A stretch of DNA of 64,000 bases from Cannabis sativa (GCF_029168945.1 NC_083605.1:37895280-37959279), one strand, 5' to 3'; positions 47,190 to 59,800 are shown, counted from the first letter of the stretch. Translations and numbers: made by a program. Notes: generated by a model from the letters alone, not told the origin.

Positions 47190-50100
47190 TATAAAACACT
47201 TACAAATATACTTATCTTTCGCGATTAAACGGTGCTAACTTGCTAATGAACGTTCCTCCATTAGGGAGGATTACTCACTAAAACAATAGCTATGTAAAAC
47301 CAACGATGGAGATCGAATATCTTAATAATAAAACTCATTATTTAATGAAAGTTGTATTTTCTTCTGAAACTTATTTTAATTTATTTATTTTAAATATATA
47401 TATTTATTTAATTAAAATTTCCAATTTAGAATGAAAAATTCTAAATATAAATTTTAATGTAATATTTATAAATTATACTTAGATGGATATGAAAATAATG
47501 TCAATTATTTCCATCTTAGTAATAATTTCCATAAATATTTAGAAAAATATGCAATTTAAGTTGTTTCAAAATTAATTTAAATTAATTTACATCTCAAATT
47601 TAATTTTCTATAAATATATATTGCATTTCGAAAAATGAAGTGTATAAGAATACTACTTTCGAAAATGCTTTAAAAATAAAATAAAAAATAAATCCTGGAA
47701 AAATTATCTTAATTTTATGTTGGCCCAAAATTAATTAATAAAATTAATTTACAACAAAAATATAATTTTCTAATTTAATTAAATATTTAAGAAAAATTTC
47801 AAATATTATAGTATCATGATTAAGAATCAACTTAAGTATTAATTTTCTATTTAATTAAATACACTAGAAAAATACTTCAAGCAAAACAGATAATATCTAT
47901 CTAGACTTTCATTGACTAATTAATTCAATTTCTAATTATAATATATTTCAGTTCATTTATTTTAATTAATCATTAAATTAAAAAATCATTGATTTAAGTT
48001 GGTCCAAAATTAGAATAAATAATTTTCAACTTTAATCTATTTTTCAAATAAAATTCGAAATTTCTGCATTAAAGAAATGCAATTTCAAAATTTTGGGAAA
48101 AAGATTAATAAAATAAAATAAAAAGTATATTTTGAAAATTATTCAAATTTAAGTTATTCTGAAATAAGATTCCAAACTTAAGATAATTTTCAACTTTAAT
48201 TAAATGACATGAAAATAACAATATTTAAGTATCATGATGAAAATCAACTTGGATATTGAAATTTTTAATTTAATTAAATGTATTAAATTCAAGAAATAAA
48301 TAATTAACTATAGAGGAAACTTAATTATTAATTCTAGTTTAATACTAGGAAAATATACTAAACTTAGATTGTACCAAAATTAATTATGAAACAATTAGTT
48401 TAACAATCAATGATATTTTCCTATTTAATATTAGAAATAATAACTAGTACTAGAAATAACTATCTAGAATATATATCATTAACTAAGTGTTTTTCTAAAA
48501 TTAACTTTAAAATATTAAAATGAAAAATAAATTTCATATATTTTAAAAGTTAATTATGTTGCTAATTCAATTTTAATTAGGTTAGACTAATATAATTAAC
48601 CTAATGCAATTATTTAAATAAGACAAATGGGTCTTCACAATTGGGGTAGTTCATGTGACGGGGAGCTGGGTTCAGTATGTCGTACCCACTTCTATTGGCC
48701 CCCAACTCTCACACAAGGCCCAAAAGAGAGGAATTTAACATGTAAATAAACAATTGTTATTTATTGAATAAGCCCAAATCTAATTCGGCCTAAATAAATT
48801 TACTTATGTCAAATTTGATTTTAGCAACCTAGTCCATTTACTTAGTAAAACTTAAATGGGCTTCCTATATGCATCTAAGCCCAATAGCAAACATATAGGC
48901 TCACACAGGTCAAAATATTTGGATGGGCCCTATCATGTTACTAGGTTTACACAGATGAAAGAAGTACAAAATTTACCTGTTACAAATTATTTATAAGATC
49001 TATTGACAATTAGACTATGATTAAAATCAGATCATTGGATCTGTCAACAAGTTAATCATAGCAATTTAGATCAAATAAATAATAGGTTTGTTTAAAAAAG
49101 TTTTGAATAAACAATATAAAAATAAACAAACATTGTCCATGTAACAGATGTGAAATAAGATATTAATATAATTAAATTATTATTCATAAACTAACCAATT
49201 AAATTTTGAAATTTTAGGGTTGTTAAAACAAACCTTAAAATATCAAAAATAAAGGAAACTAATTTTAAAATATCTATGTTTATTTGAATCAAATTAAATT
49301 AAATATCAAATAAGATCAATGATTTGAAAGAAAGAATCTTCAATATCACTTTCAAATCTTATAATTTAATAAAATAAACCAATTTTAAAATAGATTTGGT
49401 GAGATAATTATTATTTTAGGAATAAAATAATAAATAAATAATAGTTACCATAATTATATATCAAAATATCCAAATTAAGCAATATTCAAATTTCTCCAAA
49501 ATATTTAAGTTATTTAAATATTTAAGATATGATTTATAAATTTCCAATAAGAAAAAAAAATGATATATATAAAAAAAATATCATTTTTAAACTTATAATT
49601 TATAAATAATAAATGTTTAATAAAATAACAAATTTTTGAATTTGAAAATATTATGGTAAGTATATCTATAAAAATATCTATGTTAATTTAAAATTTATTA
49701 ATTACTTAATTTCTCATATATGATAATTTTAATATAATATTTTAAATAAAAAGACAAAGTTATCTTTTAATTTAAAATATATTAAATATCAAAATTTCTA
49801 ATCTTATAATTACATAATAAATAAATATTAAAGAAGTTAACAAATTTTTAAATCTGACCATAATAGGAAATATTCTAAAATGGAAATATTTAAAATTAGA
49901 AAAGTTCCAAATTGAAAATATTTTAAAATTGGAGATATTTCAAATTGGAAATATTTAAAATTGGGAAAATGAATTTCGGGAAACAATCCCATAAAAAAAT
50001 TGGATTTTTGGGGAAAAATCCACAAAAATCGCAATTTGTAGGGGTTGCCAGGATAGGCTGCATGGAGCAACCATGATTTTCAATCTTCCTAAATTCATAC

Positions 50101-50341
50101 CTTCTTCGTTTTTCATCGGAATTAAGTTCCATAAAAATAAAAATTGCTTAATTTTTCACAAGGAATCCAAATAAAATATTTTAAAAAATAGAAAAAATAT
50201 TTTTCATGGAAAATCTTCGTACAACACAAACATTCATCACATAAGCACACAAACCAACATGAAACCATCCAAATCAACACAAAACATCGTTTTAATTCAT
50301 ATTTCATGAAAGTAAATCATCACTATGGCTCTGGTGCCAGT
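47190..50341 (-). mobile_element. Copia B: leader and PBS
   Basis: The reverse complement of copia A's leader (38340-43880 without the solo LTR), about 3.15 kb, AT-rich and non-coding. The PBS complement ATGGCTCTGGTGCCAGT sits at 50325-50341. Landmarks shared with A include AACGTTCCTCCATTAGGGAG (47249) and GAGCTGGGTTCAGTATGTCG (48663). It has no solo LTR insertion: the equivalent site near 48770-48790 is unoccupied. Confidence 0.85.
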
Positions 50342-52197
50342 TGTTGGAATTTATTTTACTAGGATCTAGATTTACTACCAAGTATGTTTTATTAACATCC
50401 TAATATGAATTCTAAATCAATGAAATAAACACATAAGAGTTTAAGAAAATCTTACATTGGGTGAAGCGGAATATAATGACTCCTTCCATTTAAATCTCTA
50501 GCCCTTGATTCCTTTCTGTAGCAGAGCATTATCAAGATCTGAATCTGGACATCTTTCTCTCCTTCTTTGATGGTTGATTTTCTATAGTCTTACATACTAT
50601 GATTGAGGTACCACTTGATGTGTGTGGGCACTACTCATTCGCTCAAGGATTTCGAAATATTGAAGAGAAGAAAAGAGAGAGGAAAAAGGTGGCGGCTCAG
50701 GAATTCACTCTGAAAAGAATGAGATGCAAATGTGTGTTGTTTCCTAAAGCCATTACTTTCTATTTATAGAATGCCCTCTAGGTTTAGGTTAGAATTGTGT
50801 GGCATTAAAATAATGGAAAAATAAAATGGTAAAGGGCTTTGCATAGTGGGCGGCCAGAATAGGAAATTGGGCCTCACTTTGCAACTTTCCCATTTTGTTA
50901 TTTTTCATTCCCATTTTCTCAAAAATGCCAATTTTCCAATTTAACCATTTAAATGCCAATTCTAATTATTTAATAACTAAAAATAATTATTGAATAATAT
51001 TGCCATTTAATATATTTATTAATTTAGACATATAAAATATCTTAATTAATAAATAAACCTAGAATCTCTTTTCTTTACAATTTCGTCCTTGCTTAGTGAA
51101 AATTCATAAAGTAGACATAGTCTAACTTTTAGAATTAAAATTGATTAATTAAAATCAATTAACTGAGTCTTACAAGCAGTATGGTCTCAACTAGTATGGG
51201 GACCATGGGTCTATATAACCGAGCTTCCAATAAGTCGAACCGAATTTACCAAGTAAATTCCCTAACTTATTAATTCCTTATTGAATCCACTCTTAGAACT
51301 TGGAATTGCACTCTCAGTCATGTAGAACGCTCTATATGTTCCATGATATAGACACGTTATTAGTTATCCATTGTTATAATCCTAATGTGATCAATGATCC
51401 TCTATATATATGATGTACACTGTAAAGGGATTAAATTACCGTAACACCCTACAATGTATTTTATCCTTAAAATAGTTAACCCTGTATAAATGATATTTCA
51501 GCTAAGTGAAACGAGTACTCCACCATTTATTTTCGTTTGGTTAAGCTCTTTACTTTCTATTCGCCAGATAGAAGCTATAGATTCCATATTTATGTTAGCG
51601 CTCCCACTCAATTGCACTACCGTGTTCCCAAAATGTACGTATCACCCTGACCCAAAAGTAGGCTTAACTAACAAATCAAAGAACACGAATAACACTCTTG
51701 AGATTGAACCTAATCATATCAGGATTAAGATCATTTGATCTAGGATCAACAGGTGATATTGAATTGAAGAGATATTACGGTAAATTCTAATATATCTAAT
51801 CAAAGTTCAATATCGGTCCCTTCCGATGTATACTCCATACATCCGATACTGGTAAACTTTGCCAATGTCCTGGAAAGGACATAACACTTTTCCAAGGTGT
51901 AAGAATACCTATCGCTAATTATACCATGTCAGTCTAAATCCAGTGTTCTGACAAATCAGGGAATAAACTTTCGAACATATAATCAAGATTATATTCCACT
52001 GTACTGACAACACTATTATCTTTAACAAATTGATATGTTCTGGACTTAAAAAGAATTCACACATTATATATATATATATATATAATCATGAAATAAATCA
52101 TGTGAACCATGCAACATAAAATGTTATTTCTGATCCTTATTAATAAGTAAATCTGATTATATTGAAATGGGTTTTATTTAGGGCATAAAACCCAACA
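50342..52197 (-). repeat. 5' LTR of copia B
   Basis: 1856 bp, TGTTGGAATT...TAAAACCCAACA on the plus strand, aligning with copia A's LTR throughout. A (TA)n run lies at 52067-52084. It ends exactly at 52197 and Tat-like element E begins at 52198, already missing the first bases of its LTR. No matching five-base duplication flanks copy B (GTTTT left, ATGTC right). Confidence 0.9.
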
Positions 52198-52985
52198 ATG
52201 TCCACGTAAGGCAAAGACAGAGTACACGTGGAGTATAGCCTTGCAAGTAGCAGAATAGGGTCTCCATGCAAGATATAGTAAAATCGTCAAGTAGCAACCG
52301 AATGTATTGAAGCGAGCCCTCAAAGGGCTATACTAACATCCCTAACCAGCCAAGAGAAGCCTATAGGCTAGCGAGGGTGAGCATATAGGTCGGCCAAGAT
52401 CTGGGCATAAGTTGGCTGACCAAAAAGTAACTTTCGGACCAAGGGAGCTTCTGTTCGACCAAAGGAACCTGGCCTCTACAAGGAAACAGTTTACAAAGTT
52501 ATCATCAACTTGTAAAAGGCAGGCCTCCACATCAAAAGTCTGACCTCCTCTTGGTAAGGCTATAGTGACGTGAAGGATCCTAGCACACACATGACCTACA
52601 GGATCCTAGCACACACATGACCTGCCAAGTTGTGGTAGGAGCATGGCTGGCAAGACCTCAACTTGTAGGCCTTGGCCAATAAGACCTCCCCTGTAGGTCT
52701 ATGGGCAACCAGGGTTAACCTGGAAGGACTCTATGTACCTCCTTAAATGTGGAAAGCAAGCTACCTGTAAATTGGATCGTTAACAACCCAACAAACTAAT
52801 GAAAATATCTACATTGAAGGGGAAATTTAGTCTTTTGTATTTAATAAATTTAATACGTAAATATCTAAAGGTTTCATTGTAAATTAGGGTTTTAGGCTTC
52901 CTACATAAAGGCCTTAATTCTACCCTAGAAAACCTAAGTCACTAAGCCTAATTCTAGCCTCCAAATAACTTTAAGTCTAAAACCC

Positions 52986-53056
<71 letters not shown>

Positions 53057-53140
53057 GCACATGCCCAAAAGGCTCATCTCACTATATCTCTGACACGCCT
53101 CTAAGCCTATTCTTCTCTCTCATCAGAGATCTGCCAACTT
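52198..53140 (+). repeat. 5' LTR of Tat-like element E (5' end lost)
   Basis: Direct repeat of 54464-55318, with about 32 bp missing at the start where copia B abuts. Shared words: ATGTCCACGTAAGGCAAAGA, AAGAGAAGCCTATA, CCTGGCCTCTACAAGGAAA, GGGGAAATTTAGTCTTTTGT. A TATA-like CTACATAAAGG at about 52911 corresponds to CCTATATAAAGG in the other LTR. Contains an expanded CT run. The 3' border is where similarity to the second LTR ends. Confidence 0.7.
52989..53054. repeat. (CT)33 microsatellite in the LTR of E
   Basis: A 66-base CT run. The equivalent place in the second LTR (about 55215-55285) has only short interrupted CT runs, so this expanded after insertion or shrank in the partner. Confidence 0.95.
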
Positions 53141-54431
53141 GGAGTTGGAACTTTTACCAAAACACTAAAATTGCAAACATCTCGGTAAGCACTCTCACTA
53201 GCATAAGCGACTAAACTTATGGTCGCTTGGGAGGCACCCATATCATAGAAGGCATCAAACGAGCACAAAGAGCTTATGTAGAGAAATTTTAACAGTTAGA
53301 ATAAGCTACTAAACTTGCCTCTAAGTCATGCAAGTATACTTTGACTTAACAAAATAAATCCAGACCCTTACATGTTAAAGCCATAAGAAGATAGCTAGGA
53401 TGATCATATGTCCGTCATAAAAGGTTTTAAGGCTAAACAATAGTAGTGTTCAAAAATAGAGGGCCGATAGGCCAAAGAAAGAACATGAAAGCATTAAGGT
53501 CAGATATGAGATCAGCTCACATGTATGAAGCCAAGGCCCTGTAAGAACCATATAGTCAAAAAAGAACCGGACAGAGCTCCTATAGGGGCCACGTACCGGA
53601 CTATGACTATGGTAGAATTCCTTATAGGTTCCAAGCCATGTTAAGTCTTAAGTTGAACATCCGACCATAATAGACTCGCCATTAAGTTTCATACAGAGTT
53701 TCTAAGGAAACCACGTCTGAGTTTAAGGTTATATATGCCTATAGAGTCGAATTCTTTTTGAAGTAAAAAGAGGACAAAACAATGACAACCCCTCAGAACT
53801 AAGGCCTGTGATGCTCAAGGTTCTCAAGCCTTGAAAGGGTCAGCAACGGTGCCATGACGCAGCCAGGAATCAGCCAGTGCCACTAAACCCACGCATGAAC
53901 AGACAAGCTTTATAGGGTAAAACCCTAAAGCTGGCCGACTCCCATGATTAAGCCTTAGGTTCACCCATGTTTCCAAGAAGACCTCCCAGGCTGGCCAAGG
54001 TAAGTTTTGAATGCCAATGTGTGTTTTTCTTTCAAAACTCAAATATGTGCCTTGTATTCTTTATGAATAAAAGAGTCAAGAATCATAACAAAGGCAGAGT
54101 CAAATCTTTTCCATCAAAAATTCACACACTAAACATTCCAAAACTATCATGAGTATCAATATACCAAAGGGATTACAAACTAACATGAGAATCAAAAAGT
54201 TTCCAAAAGCTTAAAAAGCTTGAAACTTGTTAATGGCAGGTACAAAAAAGAGATACCCTAGAAGAGAAGATCAGATGTATATAGAAAAAGAAGATAAAAG
54301 ATCCAAAAGCATGCCATGCAAAAAGCCTACACTTGGCTAGACAAGGCTGCTAAACAGAGATTACTATAGACAAGACGAGAGCTAGAAAGTCCCTATCCGA
54401 CCAGATGTTTGAGTAGAGACTTGCGGGCAAA
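53141..54431 (+). mobile_element. Internal region of element E, non-coding
   Basis: About 1.3 kb without gag, pol or an antisense-ORF match. The open frames at 53824-54042 and 53967-54152 have no recognisable domain. It ends with AGACTTGCGGGCAA (54418-54431), which corresponds in position to the PPT of Tat2 (AGACTTGGGGGGCAA on the minus strand). The element is therefore a deletion derivative or a small non-autonomous Tat relative. Confidence 0.6.
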
Positions 54432-55318
54432 TTTCATCCCAATTTTTTTCCACTTGACGTGGCATGTCCACGTAAGGCAAAGATAGAGTGTAGGTGGAGT
54501 ACAACCCTGCCAATAACAAAACAGGGCCTCTATGCAAGATATAGCAAAACTATAAAGTAGCAATCGAATAGAGTGAAACAAGCCCTCAAGGAGCTGTGCA
54601 AACATCCCTGACCGACCAAGAGAAGCCTATATGCTAGCCATAGTGAGCATATAGGCTGGCAAATATCTGGGCACAAGCTAGTCGATTAAAAAGTGACTAT
54701 CGCACCAAGGGAGCTTTCGTTCGATCATGGGAACCTGGCCTCTACAAGGAAATGGTATACAAAGCTTTCATTAACTTGAAAAAGGCTGGCCTCCTCTTGG
54801 TAAAGCCATAGTACTTGCAGGATCCTTGTAGGCACATGACCTGCCAGGTCTTGGCAGGACCATGGCCGGCCAGGAGTGACCTTGCAGGATCAGGGCTGGC
54901 CAGACCTCCCCTGTAGGTCTATGTGCGGCTAGGATTAACCTGAGAGGACTCTATGTACTGAATAAATTGTGGAAAACAAGCTACCTTCAAATTGGGCCCT
55001 TAATGGTCCAACAAACTGATGGAAAATATCAACTTTTAAGGGGAAATTTAGTCTTTTGTATTTAATAAATTTAATATGTAAATATTTAAGGGTTTTATTG
55101 TAAATTAGGGTTTTAGGATTCCTATATAAAGGCCTTAACTCTAACCTAGCAAACCAAGTCACTAAGCCCAATCCTTAGCCTCCAAATTAATCTAAGTCAA
55201 GAACCCTAGACTTTCTTTCTCTCTCTGCTACACGCGCCCAAGGGCTCTCTCTCTCCCTCTCTTCCTCTCTCAGACATTTATAAGGCTATTCCTCTCTCTC
55301 ATTAGGGATCTACCTACT
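54432..55318 (+). repeat. 3' LTR of Tat-like element E
   Basis: About 0.89 kb. Its first bases (CATCCCAATTTTTTTCCACT, then TGACGTGGCAT) align with the start of Tat2's LTR read on the minus strand (ATCACAATTTTTGCACTTTG, then ACGTGGCAT), which ties E to the Tat lineage. TATATAAA lies at 55123-55130. It runs into the LTR of Tat2 at about 55319, so its last bases may be missing. Confidence 0.7.
55123..55130 (+). promoter_or_regulatory. TATA box in the 3' LTR of E
   Basis: TATATAAA within CCTATATAAAGGCC. It sets the plus orientation of this LTR. The 5' LTR has a mutated version (CTACATAAAGG). Confidence 0.5.
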
Positions 55319-56010
55319 TTATTCATAATTTGTAACCTTAAGGGTGCTATATTAGATCCCATTACACCTTTAGTAATCTTATTAACCTCCCTTTAGCCAA
55401 CGATAATGACTCTTAATTGTAAGAGATAAGTGATATAATTTAGATATAATATGAAAAGATAAATAAAGAACATAGAGTTTTTAAAGAGGTTCGGCCCCGA
55501 GCAGTTTGGTAGTAGCCTACTCCCCTTGATTTGTATTGACTTAAGAACAAAGAATACAGTGATTATTCTCTCAAAGCTCTTACAATGAAATCTCTGAGTA
55601 TGCTCTCTATGATAATTCTTTTTTTACCCTTTTCCAGTGAGAATGGATCACTATTTTATAGGGCTACATGCTTGAGGGAAGGTTTCCCTTTTCTTATAAT
55701 TTCTATAATTGGTCAGATTACATATTACATATATAGAGTATACTGATTGTGGGATTTTGACAGCTTGCCATATCTCTGTGATACAATCCCAAATTTATAG
55801 GGATGGCTCTTGTGCTTCACGATGCAAGTGCTGAAATTGCTAATTCTTGGTATGCTATTCGGGTTTCCACTTTTCGGCTGGGAGGACCTCATCCGGACAG
55901 GTATACACGGTGCTCTGCTTGGAACATCTCCTTCATGCAGATATGGGGAATCATTTCCACGTGTCACCAGCATGTGATGCCACGTCAAAGTGCAAAAATT
56001 GTGATAATAT
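55319..56010 (-). repeat. 3' LTR of Tat2
   Basis: About 0.69 kb on the minus strand, bounded on the right by the PPT. In minus orientation it opens TATTATCACAATTTTTGCAC, followed by GACGTGGCATCACATGCTGG, and later GAGGTTCGGGGCCGA-like and poly-Thr/Ser AT-rich parts near its end. The left border is placed where similarity to E's LTR stops. The 5' LTR lies beyond the window. Confidence 0.6.
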
Positions 56011-56022
56011 TTGCCCCCCAAG
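56011..56022 (-). other. Polypurine tract of Tat2
   Basis: CTTGGGGGGCAA on the minus strand, immediately before the LTR. Typical of the Tat lineage and matched by AGACTTGCGGGCAA in E. Confidence 0.75.
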
Positions 56023-56324
56023 TCTGTACGGGAATTTTGAAGTTGCATGTAGACTTTATTCGAGCTACTTTTCCATTTGAATGGAAGACACGTGTTGGGT
56101 GCGTCTGTTCGTGATTTGATGTGAGTGTGACCAGTCATCTCTTTGATTTTTGGCTAATTAATGCTCTCACTAATTAATGCCTCAAGACACGGTTTCCTTT
56201 GCACGCTTTAGACAATTATTCCCTTGAGGCACTTGATTACTTTTAATTCCCAATATTTACTTTTTGGAGGAAATCAAAGCGTCTGAGGGATTTTGAAATG
56301 ATTACCCTTTTTCACGAATTTTCC

Positions 56325-56332
56325 TATAAATA
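56325..56332 (+). promoter_or_regulatory. TATA box of the Tat2 antisense gene
   Basis: TATAAATA within TTTTCCTATAAATAGAGTTG on the plus strand, between PPT and antisense ORF, outside the LTR. It is 530 bp before the ATG and 157 bp before a perfect GTAAGT donor. It would start a transcript near 56355, opposite to gag-pol. Confidence 0.55.
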
Positions 56333-56354
56333 GAGTTGAAGATTTTCAAAAACT

Positions 56355-56854
56355 ACTTTCACCATTTTCTCCACAAAACCAACTTAGAACAAAAAGGAAT
56401 TTTCTTCGAGTCTGTCGTGAGATTTCTAGTAGAGCTATCCGAGAAGCCTCGTTTGGACTACGTTTAGGCTTCAAACAGTGAGTAAGTTTCCAATCTTTTT
56501 CTCTTTTATCTTTATTTTTCGATTTCCATTTTAGAAAATACATTTGTTCTTGACTTGTTGTGGAAGATACATAGAAAATCTATGCTCAAAACTTTGTAGT
56601 TTTCTCTCTAATAGTTCATACGGCTTCGTTATTTATGACATTCTTTAATCTCCCAATGTTCGATTTTCACCTTGCTCATTCGAAACTTCTTGAAATTTAA
56701 CCCTTAACGCAAAAATTTAAAACTCCTGGATTATGACTTAATTTTTGTGCGTTTTTCCTCAATTTTATTTGTTGAGTAATCCTGGTTGGCATATTTACCT
56801 GTTTATTGTTTGATATCCCTACCAAACACTCATCTCGTTTGTTTTCTTTTGTAG
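56355..56854 (+). other. Predicted 5'UTR exon and intron of the antisense gene
   Basis: Exon 1 from about 56355 to 56481, then an intron 56482-56854 with donor GTAAGT and acceptor TTTGTTTTCTTTTGTAG directly before ATG 56855. The intron is T-rich as plant introns are. No other use of this stretch is evident: the short minus-strand frame at 56346-56543 has no domain. Confidence 0.5.
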
Positions 56855-59800
56855 ATGAACCCTGGTGAGTTTTGGGGAGGCAAACACCAAATTGACTAGG
56901 ATTTACTTCAACTTCTATGTGAGGATCAACCTCGTCTTCGTGCCAGTCCGTCCTCTTTGAGTGACGAACTTTCTACTCGAGCTTTGAGGATTGGGAAGTG
57001 AGTAGTGATTGTTCTCCTACTCTAGAACCCGAAGTTCAACCCCACTCTTACCCTGTGCAGATCACAGGAGAATGGTACGGTTACTTCATTTGAGAGCTAA
57101 AGAAGGGGTTGAGACGTTACCTTTCATCCAACTGGACGTATATTGTCCAACCAGGTGTTGTTAATACTCTTCCTATTGGTCGGCCAAGTTCTGGTAACTT
57201 GGGCATCCCAATAGTTGTCCCTGCTGTTACTGTTGTATGGCACACACATCAGTATCCATCCAAGAGAAGGATGATGGCCCGCACAAAGCAGATGATGCAG
57301 AAAGTCAATGCATCTGACCCTCACGGGGTCCAGCTTGCCACGTTGCCAACTGCCGAGTAGGATCTGCCAACTATGGAGGAGGAGGATCATGAGGGGGACA
57401 TTGAGGTCCAAGAGATAGAGGAGTAGGACGATGTCTGTCCTGATAGCCCTTCCGAAGCTGAGGAGGAAGGAGTGGCTGAACCACAAAATTTTGGAGGGTA
57501 TAATGAGGTTTGGGGCCAGTATCCGCGGAGGCTGACGTCTTAGTCAAGGGGGAAGACAATGTCACTGAGGAGTTTACCGAGGCGGTCCCCCACAGGAGGA
57601 AAAGTGCTTTAGGGGCTAGATGGGTGTGCCCTCCATCCAAAATAAGTGAGGGGCGCATGAGGGGCCTGGGTAAAGCTGGGTATCTGGGTGGACTTAAATT
57701 TTACCTCCCTTCTTCAAATCACCGAACAACTAACCCAAAGAAAGGGTTCTGTGCTTGGTCGGGTGCCCACACTAACCAAGGGGTGATGTTGCCTTTGCAA
57801 CCGTACTGCAAGAGGGTTACGAATTATTTTTGCCTTTATCCGACCCAGTTCACTCCCAAGGGTATTAAATACCTATCTACCCTGTTCGTCCTCTACGCCA
57901 TTTAAGGATGGGGTGTGCTGTCCCCGCACGAGGTCATCTGGCTTTTTGATTTGAAGTCCACCCCTAAGCAGAGTAGGTCGGGGTACTTCTACTTCTCTCA
58001 GCTGAACTGCAAGTGGCTGACGAGCACCGTGGACACGAAGGTTAGCAAGATCGGGGGTTTTGTTGACGAGTACTACTTCGTGGAAGGCATGGATACAACC
58101 TATACTCGGTTTCAACAGATCTCAGTGTACTGTCTTCCACCGTTGACATTGGCTCTTATTGACAGGGCTCAAAAGATTCTCCAACTACCGGATGTTGCTC
58201 GGAATATCACTTTTTTGACCTCGGAAGACAATTTTGTGAAGTACAAGCTTTATCTGGGAAATTTTATACCCCAGGCTATGAAGGGGAGGAAGAAGAAGTC
58301 CAGGGCTGGCCGGGCTGAGGGAGATGAGCAAGAGAACGAGCTTATTCAACTTAAGCATGAGGCTAAGTTGAAGGGTGATGGTAGAGCCAAGTAGTATGCT
58401 CAAGAATATTCTTAGCAGGAGAAGGAGGCTGAAGAATATTTAGAGCAGGAGAAGCCGCTTAAGAAGAAGAAAACCTTCCAGACCGAGCAGAGGCCCATAG
58501 AACATACTATCCAGATTAGGGAGCCTGGTGTACCTGCTCGGCCATCAACCCCTGTAGAGGGAAAGGGAAAAGCCATCCTAGAGGAGCAAGAAGACTCTTC
58601 GAATGATGATGCCCCATCTGTGCTCATTTAGGCAGATGCTCTTGCCAACATGTAGAGTACTTCATATTGCATTTATTTTTCTTGATTTTCATGCCTTCAT
58701 ATATTTTATACCTTCTTCTAACAATTTTGTTTTTATTCCGGGCAAAAATGTCTCAGAAGATGATTGAGGCCCTGAAGAAAAGAGGAGGGCGAAGCTCGGG
58801 CTTGTCCCCTTCGGCCAAGAAGTCCAAAGGCGGCGAGACTCTTTCTGAAGAGAAAGCACCAGCTCAAGAGGTCATTGATCTCTCTGAGGAACAACCTTCT
58901 GTGGACCCTCCTGCCTTGAAAGTCACTATGTCCAAAAGTTGCCGAGGAGAGAGTTCAGATGGACCTGAGCAGGTGAAAGGTGGATCCGAGCTGGTCAGAA
59001 GCAGATCTAAACAAGTTAAGGCTCCTGCCCCACCTTTGGTATTGTGCTCAGAAGCCAAGAGAGGCAAAGACATGCTCAACCATTATGTGAGCTGGTCGAT
59101 CCCAGAGGTGAACGAACAACTGACTGGGGCAGACAACGACTTATCCTTGGAGCTGGTCTTGGGAGGAGTCTTGAAGGAGCTTTCGCGGGTAAGTTCTTTC
59201 TAATATTTTTCTTTCATTTCTCTTTAACTAGTTTGGGTTTCAATGCCTTTGACTGGTTTGAAGATGGCATACGCCTATTCCCAAGCTAAGTCAATTGCTG
59301 TGAAGAATCTTACCACTTCAACACACTACAAAGGGATGCGGACTTGGCCATAAAGGAGGCTGAAGATGCACAGATTCAGCTTGAGACTATGCGGGCGAAA
59401 ATGGGAGAAGTCAACAAGAAACTCCTAGTTGCTGAGACCAAAGTTGCCGAGATGACCAGGGAACTGCAGGAGATGTCGTCAACAGAGCAGCTCGAGGCAG
59501 ACAATGCTTCTCGATCTCGGGACATTGCCAGTCTTCAAGACGAAAGAGAGGGTCTCCGGACTCTTCTCCACAAGTTGGAGGATTAGAAGAAGGCTAAGGA
59601 GGAGGAACTTGAGGCTAAGGTTAAGAACCAGAAGTTCGAGGTGGTGAGGCATGGGGAAAAGGTGAATGCCTTGGAGACAGCTAGTCTCGATATTTTTTAT
59701 GACTTTTGGAAGGCCAATACCAAGGCAAACTTTGAATATCTTGGCGCTTCCAAAGACATGTTTCTTGACTACTACGCTGCTCAGGTGGCCTATTGGAATC

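Noticed and set aside
57124..57658. Minus-strand frames opposite the Tat2 antisense ORF
   Set aside because: No family resemblance, while the plus strand shows an ordered domain series.
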